From Craspedostauros australis (lineage: Eukaryota; Bacillariophyta; Bacillariophyceae; Mastogloiales; Achnanthaceae), in the NCBI GenBank assembly GCA_026770025.1, contig JAMXDE010000004.1, forward strand, positions 3,273,501 through 3,337,500: DNA of 64,000 nt, in the 5' to 3' direction. Position 1 is the stretch's first letter. Each line of letters starts with the position of its first letter. Position numbers and translations under genes: made by a program. The notes beneath the pieces were generated by a model. The model searched no databases, was not told the origin of the DNA, and was given only the letters and a program-made list of their open reading frames with translations. Positions 1-9,400 of the stretch are shown here, piece by piece.

Positions 1-1
1 T

Positions 2-1237
2 CGCGGAATCTTTGGCATCACGGCTGCGGGAATGGCAGCGAAGGACTCCATGGTGGAGTCCCACGACGTTGCAACCCCCCGAAGCGATCTCAATCAATCG
101 CAGCAGGGCGCAACACAGCACCCCGCGAATGTGCATTTGGCAATGGTGGAGCGCGCAGGGACGCGAGCAAAAGCTGAAACCATCCTGCGCAACGTGAAGA
201 AGCGCATCGACAAAGCCCAAGGCAACGGGGGTCAAAGACAACAAAAGATGGAGGATAGAATGCAACTGCACCCAACGCAAAATAACCATCCGACATGCAT
301 ACGTTTGGACAGAGTCGGATGGTCACGCATCTCCTGCGACATTGCACACGTCAACTTGGAAACGGTTCTCGACAAGCACCGAACGGAAACAAATGCCGCC
401 CAAAATCCAAGCGCGAAGCCGACGGTCATCGTCATTGCCAAGCACTTGTGCGGAGTGGGCACCGATCTGGCATTGAAGGCCATGCAACCCATTGCAACGC
501 ACGTCGATGGCTGCGTCTTGGCAACCTGCTGCCACGGGGTATGCAACTGGAATGATTACGTTGGACGCGACTACCTCCGATCTATCATGGTCGTAACGTC
601 AACTTCAGAAACGGCATCAGCAAATACAAAAACAACAACAGCAGCAGCGCCATCGCTGTCGTCATTTGGTGCGAGGGAGTTTGACCTGCTCCGAAAGTGG
701 AGCGCGGGCACTGTTGTTGTGGATGCGTCATCCGATGAGAATGGTCAACAACATCCGGGTCCCGAAGAAGCGGATTCAGAGCATCCGAATGCAGTTTCGC
801 AGTTGGAGGAGAGCGGCGATCCAACAACAGGGCAGAACATGTACACCGGCGTATCAAACATCGTCAAGACGTTGGATCTCAAATGCGGAGTCCAAGGCTT
901 GGGTCGAGCCTGCCAGAGGTTGATTGACTACGGTCGACAGCAGTACATGGAGCACGTGCTCTTTGCATCATCAGGAAGCATTGCTGGCAAGCCAATGATG
1001 ATGGATGGACTGGAGCAACATGAACTGCAACCCCAACAGAAACGGCAAGAACAGGCGGCGGCGGTGACGGCAGAGGAGGTACCGCATGATGATGACATGC
1101 AACCCACGACGAAACGACCGCGGAAGCAGGATGCGCGGGAAGGAAAGCGCAGTGGCGCCAAGCTGTCCTACTATGTTCCTGCATCTGTGACTCCGCAGAA
1201 TGCAGTTCTCGTGGGTGTGCGAAGGCCGTCCACTTGA
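2..1237 (+). CDS. TRM13: tRNA:m4X modification enzyme TRM13 (5'-truncated by window edge)
   Basis: The frame is open from base 2 to a TGA at 1235-1237, so the gene begins upstream of the window; the first in-window Met is at 32. TRM13 is the 2'-O-methyltransferase that modifies position 4 of the acceptor stem of certain tRNAs. What is seen: the family's methyltransferase core, KHLCGVGTDLAL (about 445-480) followed by CVLATCCHGVCNWNDYVG (about 510-570), then the downstream FGAREFDLLRKWS segment and a C-terminal GLGRACQRLIDYGRQQYMEH motif (about 897-953). Low-complexity inserts rich in Thr/Ala, Asp/Glu and Gln separate these blocks, as is common in algal proteins. The N-terminal CCCH zinc-finger region expected for the family lies outside the window. 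The assignment rests on the CCH/KHLCG signature and is confident; the upstream exon structure is unknown. Confidence 0.85.
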   Translation, partial: RGIFGITAAGMAAKDSMVESHDVATPRSDLNQSQQGATQHPANVHLAMVERAGTRAKAETILRNVKKRIDKAQGNGGQRQQKMEDRMQLHPTQNNHPTCIRLDRVGWSRISCDIAHVNLETVLDKHRTETNAAQNPSAKPTVIVIAKHLCGVGTDLALKAMQPIATHVDGCVLATCCHGVCNWNDYVGRDYLRSIMVVTSTSETASANTKTTTAAAPSLSSFGAREFDLLRKWSAGTVVVDASSDENGQQHPGPEEADSEHPNAVSQLEESGDPTTGQNMYTGVSNIVKTLDLKCGVQGLGRACQRLIDYGRQQYMEHVLFASSGSIAGKPMMMDGLEQHELQPQQKRQEQAAAVTAEEVPHDDDMQPTTKRPRKQDAREGKRSGAKLSYYVPASVTPQNAVLVGVRRPST

Positions 1238-1335
1238 AGTTACGAAGATGGCAATCTCCCACTATAGAATAACACTCTGGAGTACTCATCGTGAATGGGC
1301 ATCATTAGGAGTACGCATACTCTGTAAACCCCTCT

Positions 1336-2307
1336 CTAAACACCAAAATCCAGGCCCGCTTGCACCAGCTCCCTTCGTTTTTCGTCGCTCATGGTGGGAT
1401 CCAGCAGGTACCGCCACATGTCGTAGCTGTAGCTGCTGCGGACGGTCTGCGTGCACACCGGGTGCGTTCTGGACGTGAAGACGCCATCCATGTGCCCCTT
1501 GTAGGTGAACGACGATCGGAACAGACCCGGTATCCACGCGGACTGGATGAGCCGATCACGCAGCTCCTGCTTCGTGCGCGGCCTCGTCAGCGTTGACGTT
1601 CCGTACAGCGCGGTGGATATCGTGGATGCCAACGTTTCCGTGCTGATGTCGATTGGGGCATTCGTGCTGGATTGCTTTTCGTCGCCCGTCGCAAACTCGG
1701 ATGACGACGGTTCCAACGAGGTCGTGATGATGGCGATCTTCGATATCCAGCTCGGGAGTTCGTCATCCTCGTCATGGTAGACGATCGGCTCGAATATCCC
1801 CTCGACGTTGGTGGCGTTCGGTAGTTCCATGTCGTTCACAAGCAATCGATCGACCAGGATGTAGAACAGCTCCATGAGCGTGTAGGTGCCGTTCATGTAG
1901 CGTGGAATGCAATGGTCCGCCAACGCCAAGCCGTAATCCTCCGTCCATCCTTGCAACGTTGCAACGAGCACCAAGCAACCCGCAGAATTGCAGACGTTGG
2001 TCTGATTGAGCAGCTGCGATCGGGGGATGGACTTGAGCTGGCCGTAAATGTGGAAAAGGCCGGCAAATCCGCCGCCGGGGATGAACAGTGAAGTCGGGAC
2101 CTCGATCCGTTTCACGTTGCTGCTGTGCGACTTGGACGCCAGCGCAATTGCCACGGCTACAATGACAACAAGGATGACCGAACGAAATGGTCTCAGGATG
2201 GAAACTCCGGTGCGCAGATCCGTTGGTAGCCCAGCGCCTTCGGCCACTCTCCGCAGATGAGCAGCAGCGCTGCTGCTTTCGTCTGGTTTCTGATGTGGCT
2301 GCCGCAT
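1336..2307 (-). CDS. patatin-like acyl hydrolase with N-terminal membrane anchor
   Basis: A 323-residue protein if translation starts at the Met at 2305-2307 (first residues MRQPHQKPDE); the frame stays open upstream to 2784, but that part is Cys/His-rich with no conserved features. A hydrophobic segment (SVILVVIVAVAIALAS, about residues 45-60) looks like a signal anchor. The patatin fold is suggested by the glycine-rich oxyanion loop FIPGGGFAGLFHIYG (about residue 75), the nucleophile elbow CNSAGC (about 105), and a C-terminal Asp-Gly in GHMDGVF (about 272), the expected order for the Ser-Asp dyad. Patatins are lipid acyl hydrolases. The elbow departs from GxSxG in having Cys in place of the first Gly. 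Substrate is unknown. The gene is convergent with TRM13, with about 100 bp between stops. Confidence 0.65.
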   Translation of the reverse strand: MRQPHQKPDESSSAAAHLRRVAEGAGLPTDLRTGVSILRPFRSVILVVIVAVAIALASKSHSSNVKRIEVPTSLFIPGGGFAGLFHIYGQLKSIPRSQLLNQTNVCNSAGCLVLVATLQGWTEDYGLALADHCIPRYMNGTYTLMELFYILVDRLLVNDMELPNATNVEGIFEPIVYHDEDDELPSWISKIAIITTSLEPSSSEFATGDEKQSSTNAPIDISTETLASTISTALYGTSTLTRPRTKQELRDRLIQSAWIPGLFRSSFTYKGHMDGVFTSRTHPVCTQTVRSSYSYDMWRYLLDPTMSDEKRRELVQAGLDFGV

Positions 2308-3049
2308 GCTGCGCTGTTCGTATAGTGTAGGTATGATCCAAGCGGAGATGAATCGACAGTTGTCAGAGTGAACGAGAATGTATTTGGATGGAAGGAAGGA
2401 TGCGGAGAGGATTCGGCAGCCATGGGGACCTATGGCACATCGCTGCTTCCATCCTTCGATCATTGGCATCTGATTACGAGAAACCAAATACGTTTGTTCC
2501 ACCAAAGCGTGAAAGAATTTCACTTGTTCCAAGAACAAAGATGTCCGAAACAAAAACAGCAATGCCTCCTCGGTCTGGCGGTCGTTCGTGTATGTTGACT
2601 GTCGATGTCCAAACAAGCCAACAAACAGACATTTTGTATGTCTGTTTGAACAATTGTCTGCCTGCTCATATCTGACTGTTTGAAGCAAACTGCGTTTCTT
2701 CAGCACTTGCATCCCAATGATCCGATCTGATCTTGCAGAACTAAGCGGAACCAAGTGGAGCTCGTATGGTGTGTATGATACCACACCCGCACTTGCACAA
2801 CTGAGAAGATAAGGATGCCGTCAATCCAACGTTTGTGTAGAGCTGTCCAAGTAACTGTCTCTGGCATGTTTGAATGGACAATCTTCGCCGTGGGACGTAT
2901 CACTTAGTGACGGGCTATCGAAGCCAACGTGGTCTGTTCAAACTAGGATACGGAGGACACACTGAGGTATACAGAAGGGAAGTGGGAGTGAATGTACTTG
3001 TACTGTGCCTGCCCACCTATTATACATGATAGCGTGAGCCTCTTATCTC
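2308..3049. other. intergenic spacer
   Basis: Separates the start of the patatin-like gene from the stop of the FetB-FetA fusion gene. I see no further coding signature; the frame upstream of the patatin Met remains open to 2784 but resembles nothing recognisable. It presumably holds the promoter of the patatin-like gene. Confidence 0.5.
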
Positions 3050-5872
3050 TCAATTAAATCGTATGCAATGCGTGCAGAAGCGATCCAGCTGCTGACGCGA
3101 ATGCGACACCATCATGATGGGCACCGCCCTTTCGATCAACGTCCGTTCCACGATCTTCGCTGTTGATTCGTCCAACGCGCTCATGCTTTCGTCCAACAGC
3201 AACACACGTGGTTGCATTGACAGCGCAATCGCCAAGGACATGCGCTGCGCTTCGCCACCGGACAGCGTAGACCATGGCTGGTCGAATGTGCCCTCCTCCA
3301 TGCCCCATTTCGTGATGATATCGATCGGCGATTCTTCAGTGTGGTCTTGATGTGATTGTCCTTGTTTTGATGCAGATGGATGCTGTGAAGAGCTGTGGAC
3401 CATCTTGTTCAGAAGCTGTTGGTGCCGTTTCCAACGACAATGGTGTTGAAACCTTGAGATTTCGTCCATGAGCATCCTGGGCGTTCCTTCGATGGTTGGT
3501 CGATTCTGAGACACGAAGCATACCTTCGTTCGGAACTCGGTATTCGAGAGTTCATGAGAATTCACACCATCCAACTGAACCCAACCATTCGTGCCGCCAG
3601 ACTCCTCCAGTCCAACAAGCGTCCGCAGCAGTTGGGACTTTCCAGTTCCGGACTTCCCAACTATCCCAATGCGATCGCCAGTCTGGCATTGGAAGGATGC
3701 TGTTGCGTTAGCTCGATGAATATGAAGATTTTGAGCTTGTAATACTGGAGTGGTGGCAGGTGATGGCGAAGTTATCGTTGATTTGGCACTATCCTCGTGT
3801 TTCTGCAGAGCAAAGGCTTGAAGGGTGGTGGTAGGAGTTGTGCTTGGAAGAGTGTCGCCATCTTCTTCATGCTTGTCTGCTGCATCGTTGTCACTTACGT
3901 TGCTGCTTGACGAAGACGATGTCAACGTGGATGACGATGACGCTGATGGTGCTTGTCCATCGTTCCCTTTCCATTGCAACAAGCCTGATCTCAGTCTGTC
4001 GTTGGGACGATCGATGAGGGCGCCTACAGCTGCCCTGACTACGAGCTGGACTGTCGTGCAGGCAGTTGCTGCGATCAAGAAGTTGATCATGATTTGGTAC
4101 GCTGCAGCTTGTCGAGGTGACTGTCCTGCCAAGATCTGCCCTGTCATCATGCCAGGGATGTGGACGATGCCTGTGACTGCAAGTCCGTTGATGGTGGGCG
4201 TCAACGCTGTGAGGAACGTATCCCGAATGAGAGGCAGCGTGGCCTCACCAGATGATGCCCCACGTGCGAGTCGCAGCTCGACTTCGTCTTGCCTTGTCGC
4301 AAACTGCTTGGTCAGGGTGGAGATACCCAGCGCGGATGCAGACAGCGTGTTGCCAAACAGCATCCCGGCCACAGGGATCCACGTTCGGGGCTGGAACCAC
4401 GGCTCGATCACACCCAGCACCTTCAGGAACATCGCCAGCGACAACACCGTGGTGCCGCCGGCCAACACAGACGAGTAGATGTGGCGTCGGAGCTTCGGGT
4501 AGTCATATTGCACACGCGACAGTGCCTCGCGACTTGCGATACATCCGACCCCGACGATCCATGACAACACGAACAGCGGGTTGGAAGTTCCCATGATACG
4601 TTGCAGCACGACGCTGCCGAGCAACGACACTTGCAACGCGCACCGACTTGCTGACAGCAGCAACGATCGTGCCAGCGATGGCAGCCCGGAACTCCACAAC
4701 GGTAGCACAGCAAGTCCTGTCAGCATCGTGGCAGCCGTGGCGAGGTTGCGGATCCCAAGTGCGTTGACGACGATCGTATCACTTGCAACGGACGCTGCTT
4801 GGAGCGATGGTTCCACCGTGTTCGTTGCTGATGCTGACATTCGTGATGCGAATGGGGCTGCCCAGGAAGGCTGACATCGCATCAGCAAAACGAAGCTCAG
4901 CACCAACGCGGATCTCACGATGCGTTCCTTGGTCTTCGACGGTCGTGACGGGCTTGCCGGCAGTGACCTTGCTTCTGTCTGAAGCCGAAGAAGTCTCAGA
5001 CATATCCTTCTTGCGCTACGTCGATCCTTGCCATGCGGATAATGATCAGACTTATGACCTGTCGTGTGACTAGATCTATGACCACAGCATCTTCTGACAT
5101 GTGGGACCTTGTTATCCGCACCATCATGACGGCCACGCTTCCGAATCCATTGCGGGAAAGTCCAGGAACATTTTCCCAGTCTGGAACACTTTCGGGATCT
5201 GATAAATATGGATATTGCCTTCCTCTCATGGTTCCTGGTGGGTGTTGGATGGGCTGTTGATGTGATGAAAGGGTGCGCGTTGGCTTGGAGAGAGTGGTGA
5301 TCAGGATATGCAGAGGCATACCGCAGGCTTGAGGAACACTGATGAAGTTCCCGACGGTTTGGTTGATGATGTCCACGCGATTGGTGACTGTTCTTTTTGG
5401 ACAAAATGGGAAGCGCCGAAGCACCTGGAACAACACTAACTAGTTCCAACCGTTTCGCGATGAGAAGCTGATCCACAAACAAGGACGCGCATGCGAGTAC
5501 TCCCACGATCACAATCCATCGAGCCCGCCGCATCTTGATCTGGCGTTGACGCTGTTGAAGGCAACGGCGATTGAGCTGGTTGTGTTGACGTTGCGGCATC
5601 TTGCTCGGTGAAAGGGGTGACGCGTGGAAAGTCGTGGTCGGCAGTGTCATCAGCAGCATGTGGGCTCGCGGAGCGCCTTCTTGGTGGCAGATGGATGTTT
5701 CCGTTGTTTTGTTTCGTTGTGATCTGTGACGTTGTGTTGTCTTGTGCGTGCGGAACACGCTGCAGCGGCGTTCTGGTGTGCAGAATCGTCGATCGTGGAC
5801 ATCAAGGATACGGCTTCGATCTGAGGATTTCAGGCATATTGCAATGTATACATTTAATATCATTTTAAACAA
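3050..5872 (-). CDS. fused UPF0014/FetB-type permease and FetA-type ABC ATPase (STAR2-STAR1-like)
   Basis: One uninterrupted frame joins two parts that are normally separate proteins. Residues about 365-620 (4775-4010) form a multi-pass UPF0014 permease, recognised by GIRNLATAATMLTGLAVLPL, GMLFGNTLSASALGI, an ELRLARGASSGEA cytoplasmic motif and IPGMMTGQILAGQSPRQAA. An acidic, Ser-rich linker follows, then an ABC ATPase: Walker A GIVGKSGTGKS (about 3660), Q-loop CFVSQNRP, signature LSGGEAQR (about 3260), Walker B VLLLDES and H-loop MMVSHS. E. coli FetA/FetB form an iron-efflux ABC pair; plant STAR1/STAR2(ALS3) are linked to aluminium tolerance. The role here is inferred to be a membrane exporter of that type. 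The start is doubtful: the first 350 residues look poorly conserved, alternative Mets occur at 5659, 5599 and 4882, and other frames are open over 5436-4779, so introns or a shorter protein (610 residues from 4882) are possible. Confidence 0.75.
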   Translation of the reverse strand: MFKMILNVYIAICLKSSDRSRILDVHDRRFCTPERRCSVFRTHKTTQRHRSQRNKTTETSICHQEGAPRAHMLLMTLPTTTFHASPLSPSKMPQRQHNQLNRRCLQQRQRQIKMRRARWIVIVGVLACASLFVDQLLIAKRLELVSVVPGASALPILSKKNSHQSRGHHQPNRRELHQCSSSLRYASAYPDHHSLQANAHPFITSTAHPTPTRNHERKAISIFIRSRKCSRLGKCSWTFPQWIRKRGRHDGADNKVPHVRRCCGHRSSHTTGHKSDHYPHGKDRRSARRICLRLLRLQTEARSLPASPSRPSKTKERIVRSALVLSFVLLMRCQPSWAAPFASRMSASATNTVEPSLQAASVASDTIVVNALGIRNLATAATMLTGLAVLPLWSSGLPSLARSLLLSASRCALQVSLLGSVVLQRIMGTSNPLFVLSWIVGVGCIASREALSRVQYDYPKLRRHIYSSVLAGGTTVLSLAMFLKVLGVIEPWFQPRTWIPVAGMLFGNTLSASALGISTLTKQFATRQDEVELRLARGASSGEATLPLIRDTFLTALTPTINGLAVTGIVHIPGMMTGQILAGQSPRQAAAYQIMINFLIAATACTTVQLVVRAAVGALIDRPNDRLRSGLLQWKGNDGQAPSASSSSTLTSSSSSSNVSDNDAADKHEEDGDTLPSTTPTTTLQAFALQKHEDSAKSTITSPSPATTPVLQAQNLHIHRANATASFQCQTGDRIGIVGKSGTGKSQLLRTLVGLEESGGTNGWVQLDGVNSHELSNTEFRTKVCFVSQNRPTIEGTPRMLMDEISRFQHHCRWKRHQQLLNKMVHSSSQHPSASKQGQSHQDHTEESPIDIITKWGMEEGTFDQPWSTLSGGEAQRMSLAIALSMQPRVLLLDESMSALDESTAKIVERTLIERAVPIMMVSHSRQQLDRFCTHCIRFN

Positions 5873-6488
5873 TATTTGATCAACAACTATGTTTTTACCC
5901 CTTTAATCATACTTTCCCATACCCCATCTCATACTCGTGATTCGATGAGAACTGTTGGTGCAACAGAAATTGAAACGTGGTATTGCTTCAATGTGCTCGC
6001 CAACACCGCCGAAATTGTGTGCCAACGAAGAAGTCTGTGGAACAACTTGGTGAAGTGTGGCTCGCTTTGTCTCTCAGTCACGCTCTGCACAGAGACGCCA
6101 ACACCGACACGAACAGCAGCACCAACGGCGGCTTCAGCACAACCAATCGCAACAGCAATGCCCTGTGCGAGTAGCACGCCATCAGCAGCGACGTCCCCCT
6201 CCAACATCGTACAAGCAAGAGCGCACCAGCAACAGTAGCAACACCACCCGACACAGCCGCTGTATAGTACCATCGAGCAACGAAGAGACCGAAGCACGTT
6301 TGCTTTCCGACGAGAGCTGTGCCAGTAGGAGATCATTGCTTTTGAAGCGTTGTTGCTGTTGCTCATCCCTTTGCGAAGTTGCACAATTGCAGATCATCAT
6401 TTGCCACTCATAAAACCAGCTCGCGCAGCAAGCTCAGCCACAGTAACGACACCACGAAACAGCACACACAAAAACATTCCAGCAAGCC
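5873..6488. promoter_or_regulatory. shared 5' region between divergent transporter genes
   Basis: This 616-bp spacer lies between the 5' ends of two ABC-type genes transcribed away from each other, the FetB-FetA fusion (-) and the ABCB gene (+). It is CA-rich toward the ABCB start and has no convincing coding content. A bidirectional promoter is inferred from position only; no specific element was identified. Confidence 0.35.
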
Positions 6489-9400
6489 ATGAACGATCCA
6501 ACCAAAGGTGACAACACCGAACAGCTGCCCGAAGTGGCCAAGCCAACCACAGCCAACTTCGATGACAAGACTGACAAGACTGACAACAATGACAAGGACA
6601 AGGACAACAAGAAGGATGACAAAGCTGCGGACGCTGGTCCGATGGCGACCATCTCAGAAGTCTTCAGCTTTGCCACTCCTCCTGAGAAGATCAAGATCTT
6701 TGCTGGGCTGATCTGTGCGTCTGTGTCCGGTATCGTGGTGCCCTGTAAGTGATCAGGGAGTGTCGAAACAGGCAGAATCGAGTCCGGTGCAAACGTGAAT
6801 CGACTGGGCGCACGTTGGTGTTGTTCATTGACGCAGCATTCCAATGGCAGTGACGAGCAGACAACGTGAGAACCTGCACAAGTCAGTGTTGTTGCCGAGT
6901 ATTGTACTCTGCAAGTATACGCACACCTCACAGCTGACAGGGCTGAATACCACATGACACCATCTGACATTGCTTCAATCTCCACCATCCTATCCAATGA
7001 ATCATTCGCTTCCCCAACAACCCAATCCAACATGCATGCATTCATGCACACAGCCATGGCGTTCTTCTTCGCCCGCATCTTCGAGGATCTTTCCTCCGAC
7101 CCGTCATCCTCTGACTTTCTCAAGAACATTCGAACGCTGGCCTTCAGTTTCATGATTCTTGGGGTGGTCATCTTTGCATCCATGTCGATGCAGGCCGCCC
7201 TGTTGGAAACGGTCGCAGGCGAGATGACCAAGAGGATGCAACGCTCTTGGTTCGAAGCTGTGTTGCGCCAGGACATGGCGTACTTTGACATCAAGGACGT
7301 GTCAGGCACCGCCACCATCATCTCCACGAACGGCAAGAAGTTCAAGAAGTACGTCGAATGTGCGTTTGCGTATTAAGCCTTGCTTGTGTGCTCATCCCGG
7401 TTCGATGGCAAGATCATCGTCAGTTGTCTTGTATCTGTTGACAACTAAACCATGTCCATGTTGTTCATCTCCATGCATTCACCCGCAACCCATTTCTTAC
7501 CAATTCAATCAACCAATCAATCCTCCACATCAACACACCGACACACCAACACAATTCATTTTGCTCGCTCATTCGCTTGTTGCATCCCATTTGACCATCA
7601 GAGGAGTCGGAAGGAAGCTCGGAGAAGGCATCCAATACATCGTCACTTTCTTTGGCGGCATCATCTTTGCTTTCGTCCAAGCTTGGCGTGTCAGTCTGCT
7701 TGTTCTTTGCATCGTGCCATTCATGGCCGTCTGCACTGGATTCCTCCTCAAGGTCAACCAGACTGAGACAACTCGCAAGAATGCTGGATACGCCAAGGTC
7801 GGCGCCATCGTATACACAGCCGTCTCATCCATCCGCACCATCCTCTCTTTGAACGCCGTCGAAGACATCGTGAGCGAGTTCAAGGACGCGACCCAAAAAT
7901 CATACGAGGCCTCTTCAAGCTTCGTCGTCTGGGTCGGGCTCGCCAATGGATCTGTCATGGGATCCTTCATCTTGGCCTACATCCCTGTCACTCTCTACGG
8001 ATCCTTCGTCCTGTACGACAACGTGAAAGACTCCGGTTGCGACCCATCCGGCGGCGTATCTGATAACTTCACCTGCGACCCTGGTGCCGCAGGAGTCTTT
8101 GGAGCCCTCATGGGTATCACCTTCGCGGGTGCCGTATTGCCCCAGATCTCATCCACCATTGAGGCGTTCACTGGAGCACGAGTTGCCTGCTTCCCTGCTC
8201 TGGAGGCCATGAACCGCCAAGTCGGGGCTGATGTAGCAGCATCGAAGCAGGAAATGGACGAGAGCAACAAGTCCACTTCTCATCAGCGCAGAGGCAGCGT
8301 GGCGAAGCTCCCAACCTACGTCATCGACTCTTCATCCGATGAAGGTTTGAAACCAGACAAGGTCGTTGGTGACATCGAGTTCAAAAATGTTGACTTCGCG
8401 TACCCAACACGCGACGAGATCAACGTGTTCGACGGATTCTCTTTGAAGATCGAGGCTGGAACAACGGTGGCTCTTGTCGGGCCCAGGTACGTGGCAGTTT
8501 CCTAACCGTGCTGCTTTTCTCGTCGTCACTGTTGCCATCGCAACAACATGACTACCTCCACGTTCGCAATGCGCCATCATCACTCCCACACGTACTCACT
8601 GGCCTCGTTTCTGATCCGCTTGTTGCGCAATTCAATGTCTCGCTCAAACCGCTCTTCTTGGAACTTGTCAACCTTCGCCTTCTTTTTCATTCAATTGTTC
8701 ACTTGTTCGTGCAACAATCAAACCAAACCAAACCAAACCAACGAACTCACGCAAACATAACAGTGGAAGGTAAGTGTGAATCGAATACGAAGCTGCGCAC
8801 GCGCCTGTCTGTGGAATCCATCCCCTTTGGCAACTTGTCTGCTCCACGGCTGCTCCTTCCAATCTCACCAAAAAAGTTTTTGCTCATTTGCCCTTCCTAC
8901 TCGTCCCTGTTTCCGTCTACTTTGCGAATTGGAAATGGACAGTGGAAAGTCGACGACGGTCCAGCTGATTGAGCGGTTCTACGACCCCAAGGCTGGTTCC
9001 ATCACCCTCGATGGCAACGAACTCACCCAACTCAACGTCAAATGGCTCCGCCAACACATGGGGCTCGTAAGCCAGGAGCCAAAGCTGTTCGCCACAACCA
9101 TCAAGGAGAACATTTCTGTCGGCATGCCAAATGCAACCATGGCCGACATCGAAGATGCCGCGCGCAAGGCCAATGCGCACGACTTCATCGTCAGCTTCCC
9201 AGATGGGTATGAAACTCAAGTTGGAGACCAGGGAGCGCAGCTCTCCGGAGGTAAGTCAGCCAACCATCCGAAAGTAGTGTCCTGCTCTGCTTCCACTCGC
9301 TTCAATACGGCTCGTTCGCCATGCTCAACTGCACAGTATACACTTGGTTGGCATCTGCCACTTCTTGGAATTCCTCACACACGTACCATACATGCACACG

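Noticed and set aside
8487-8942. A 7-bp insertion or frameshift damaging the first Walker A of the ABCB gene
   Set aside because: The microexon at 8764-8769 explains the motif exactly, with standard splice sites and phase.
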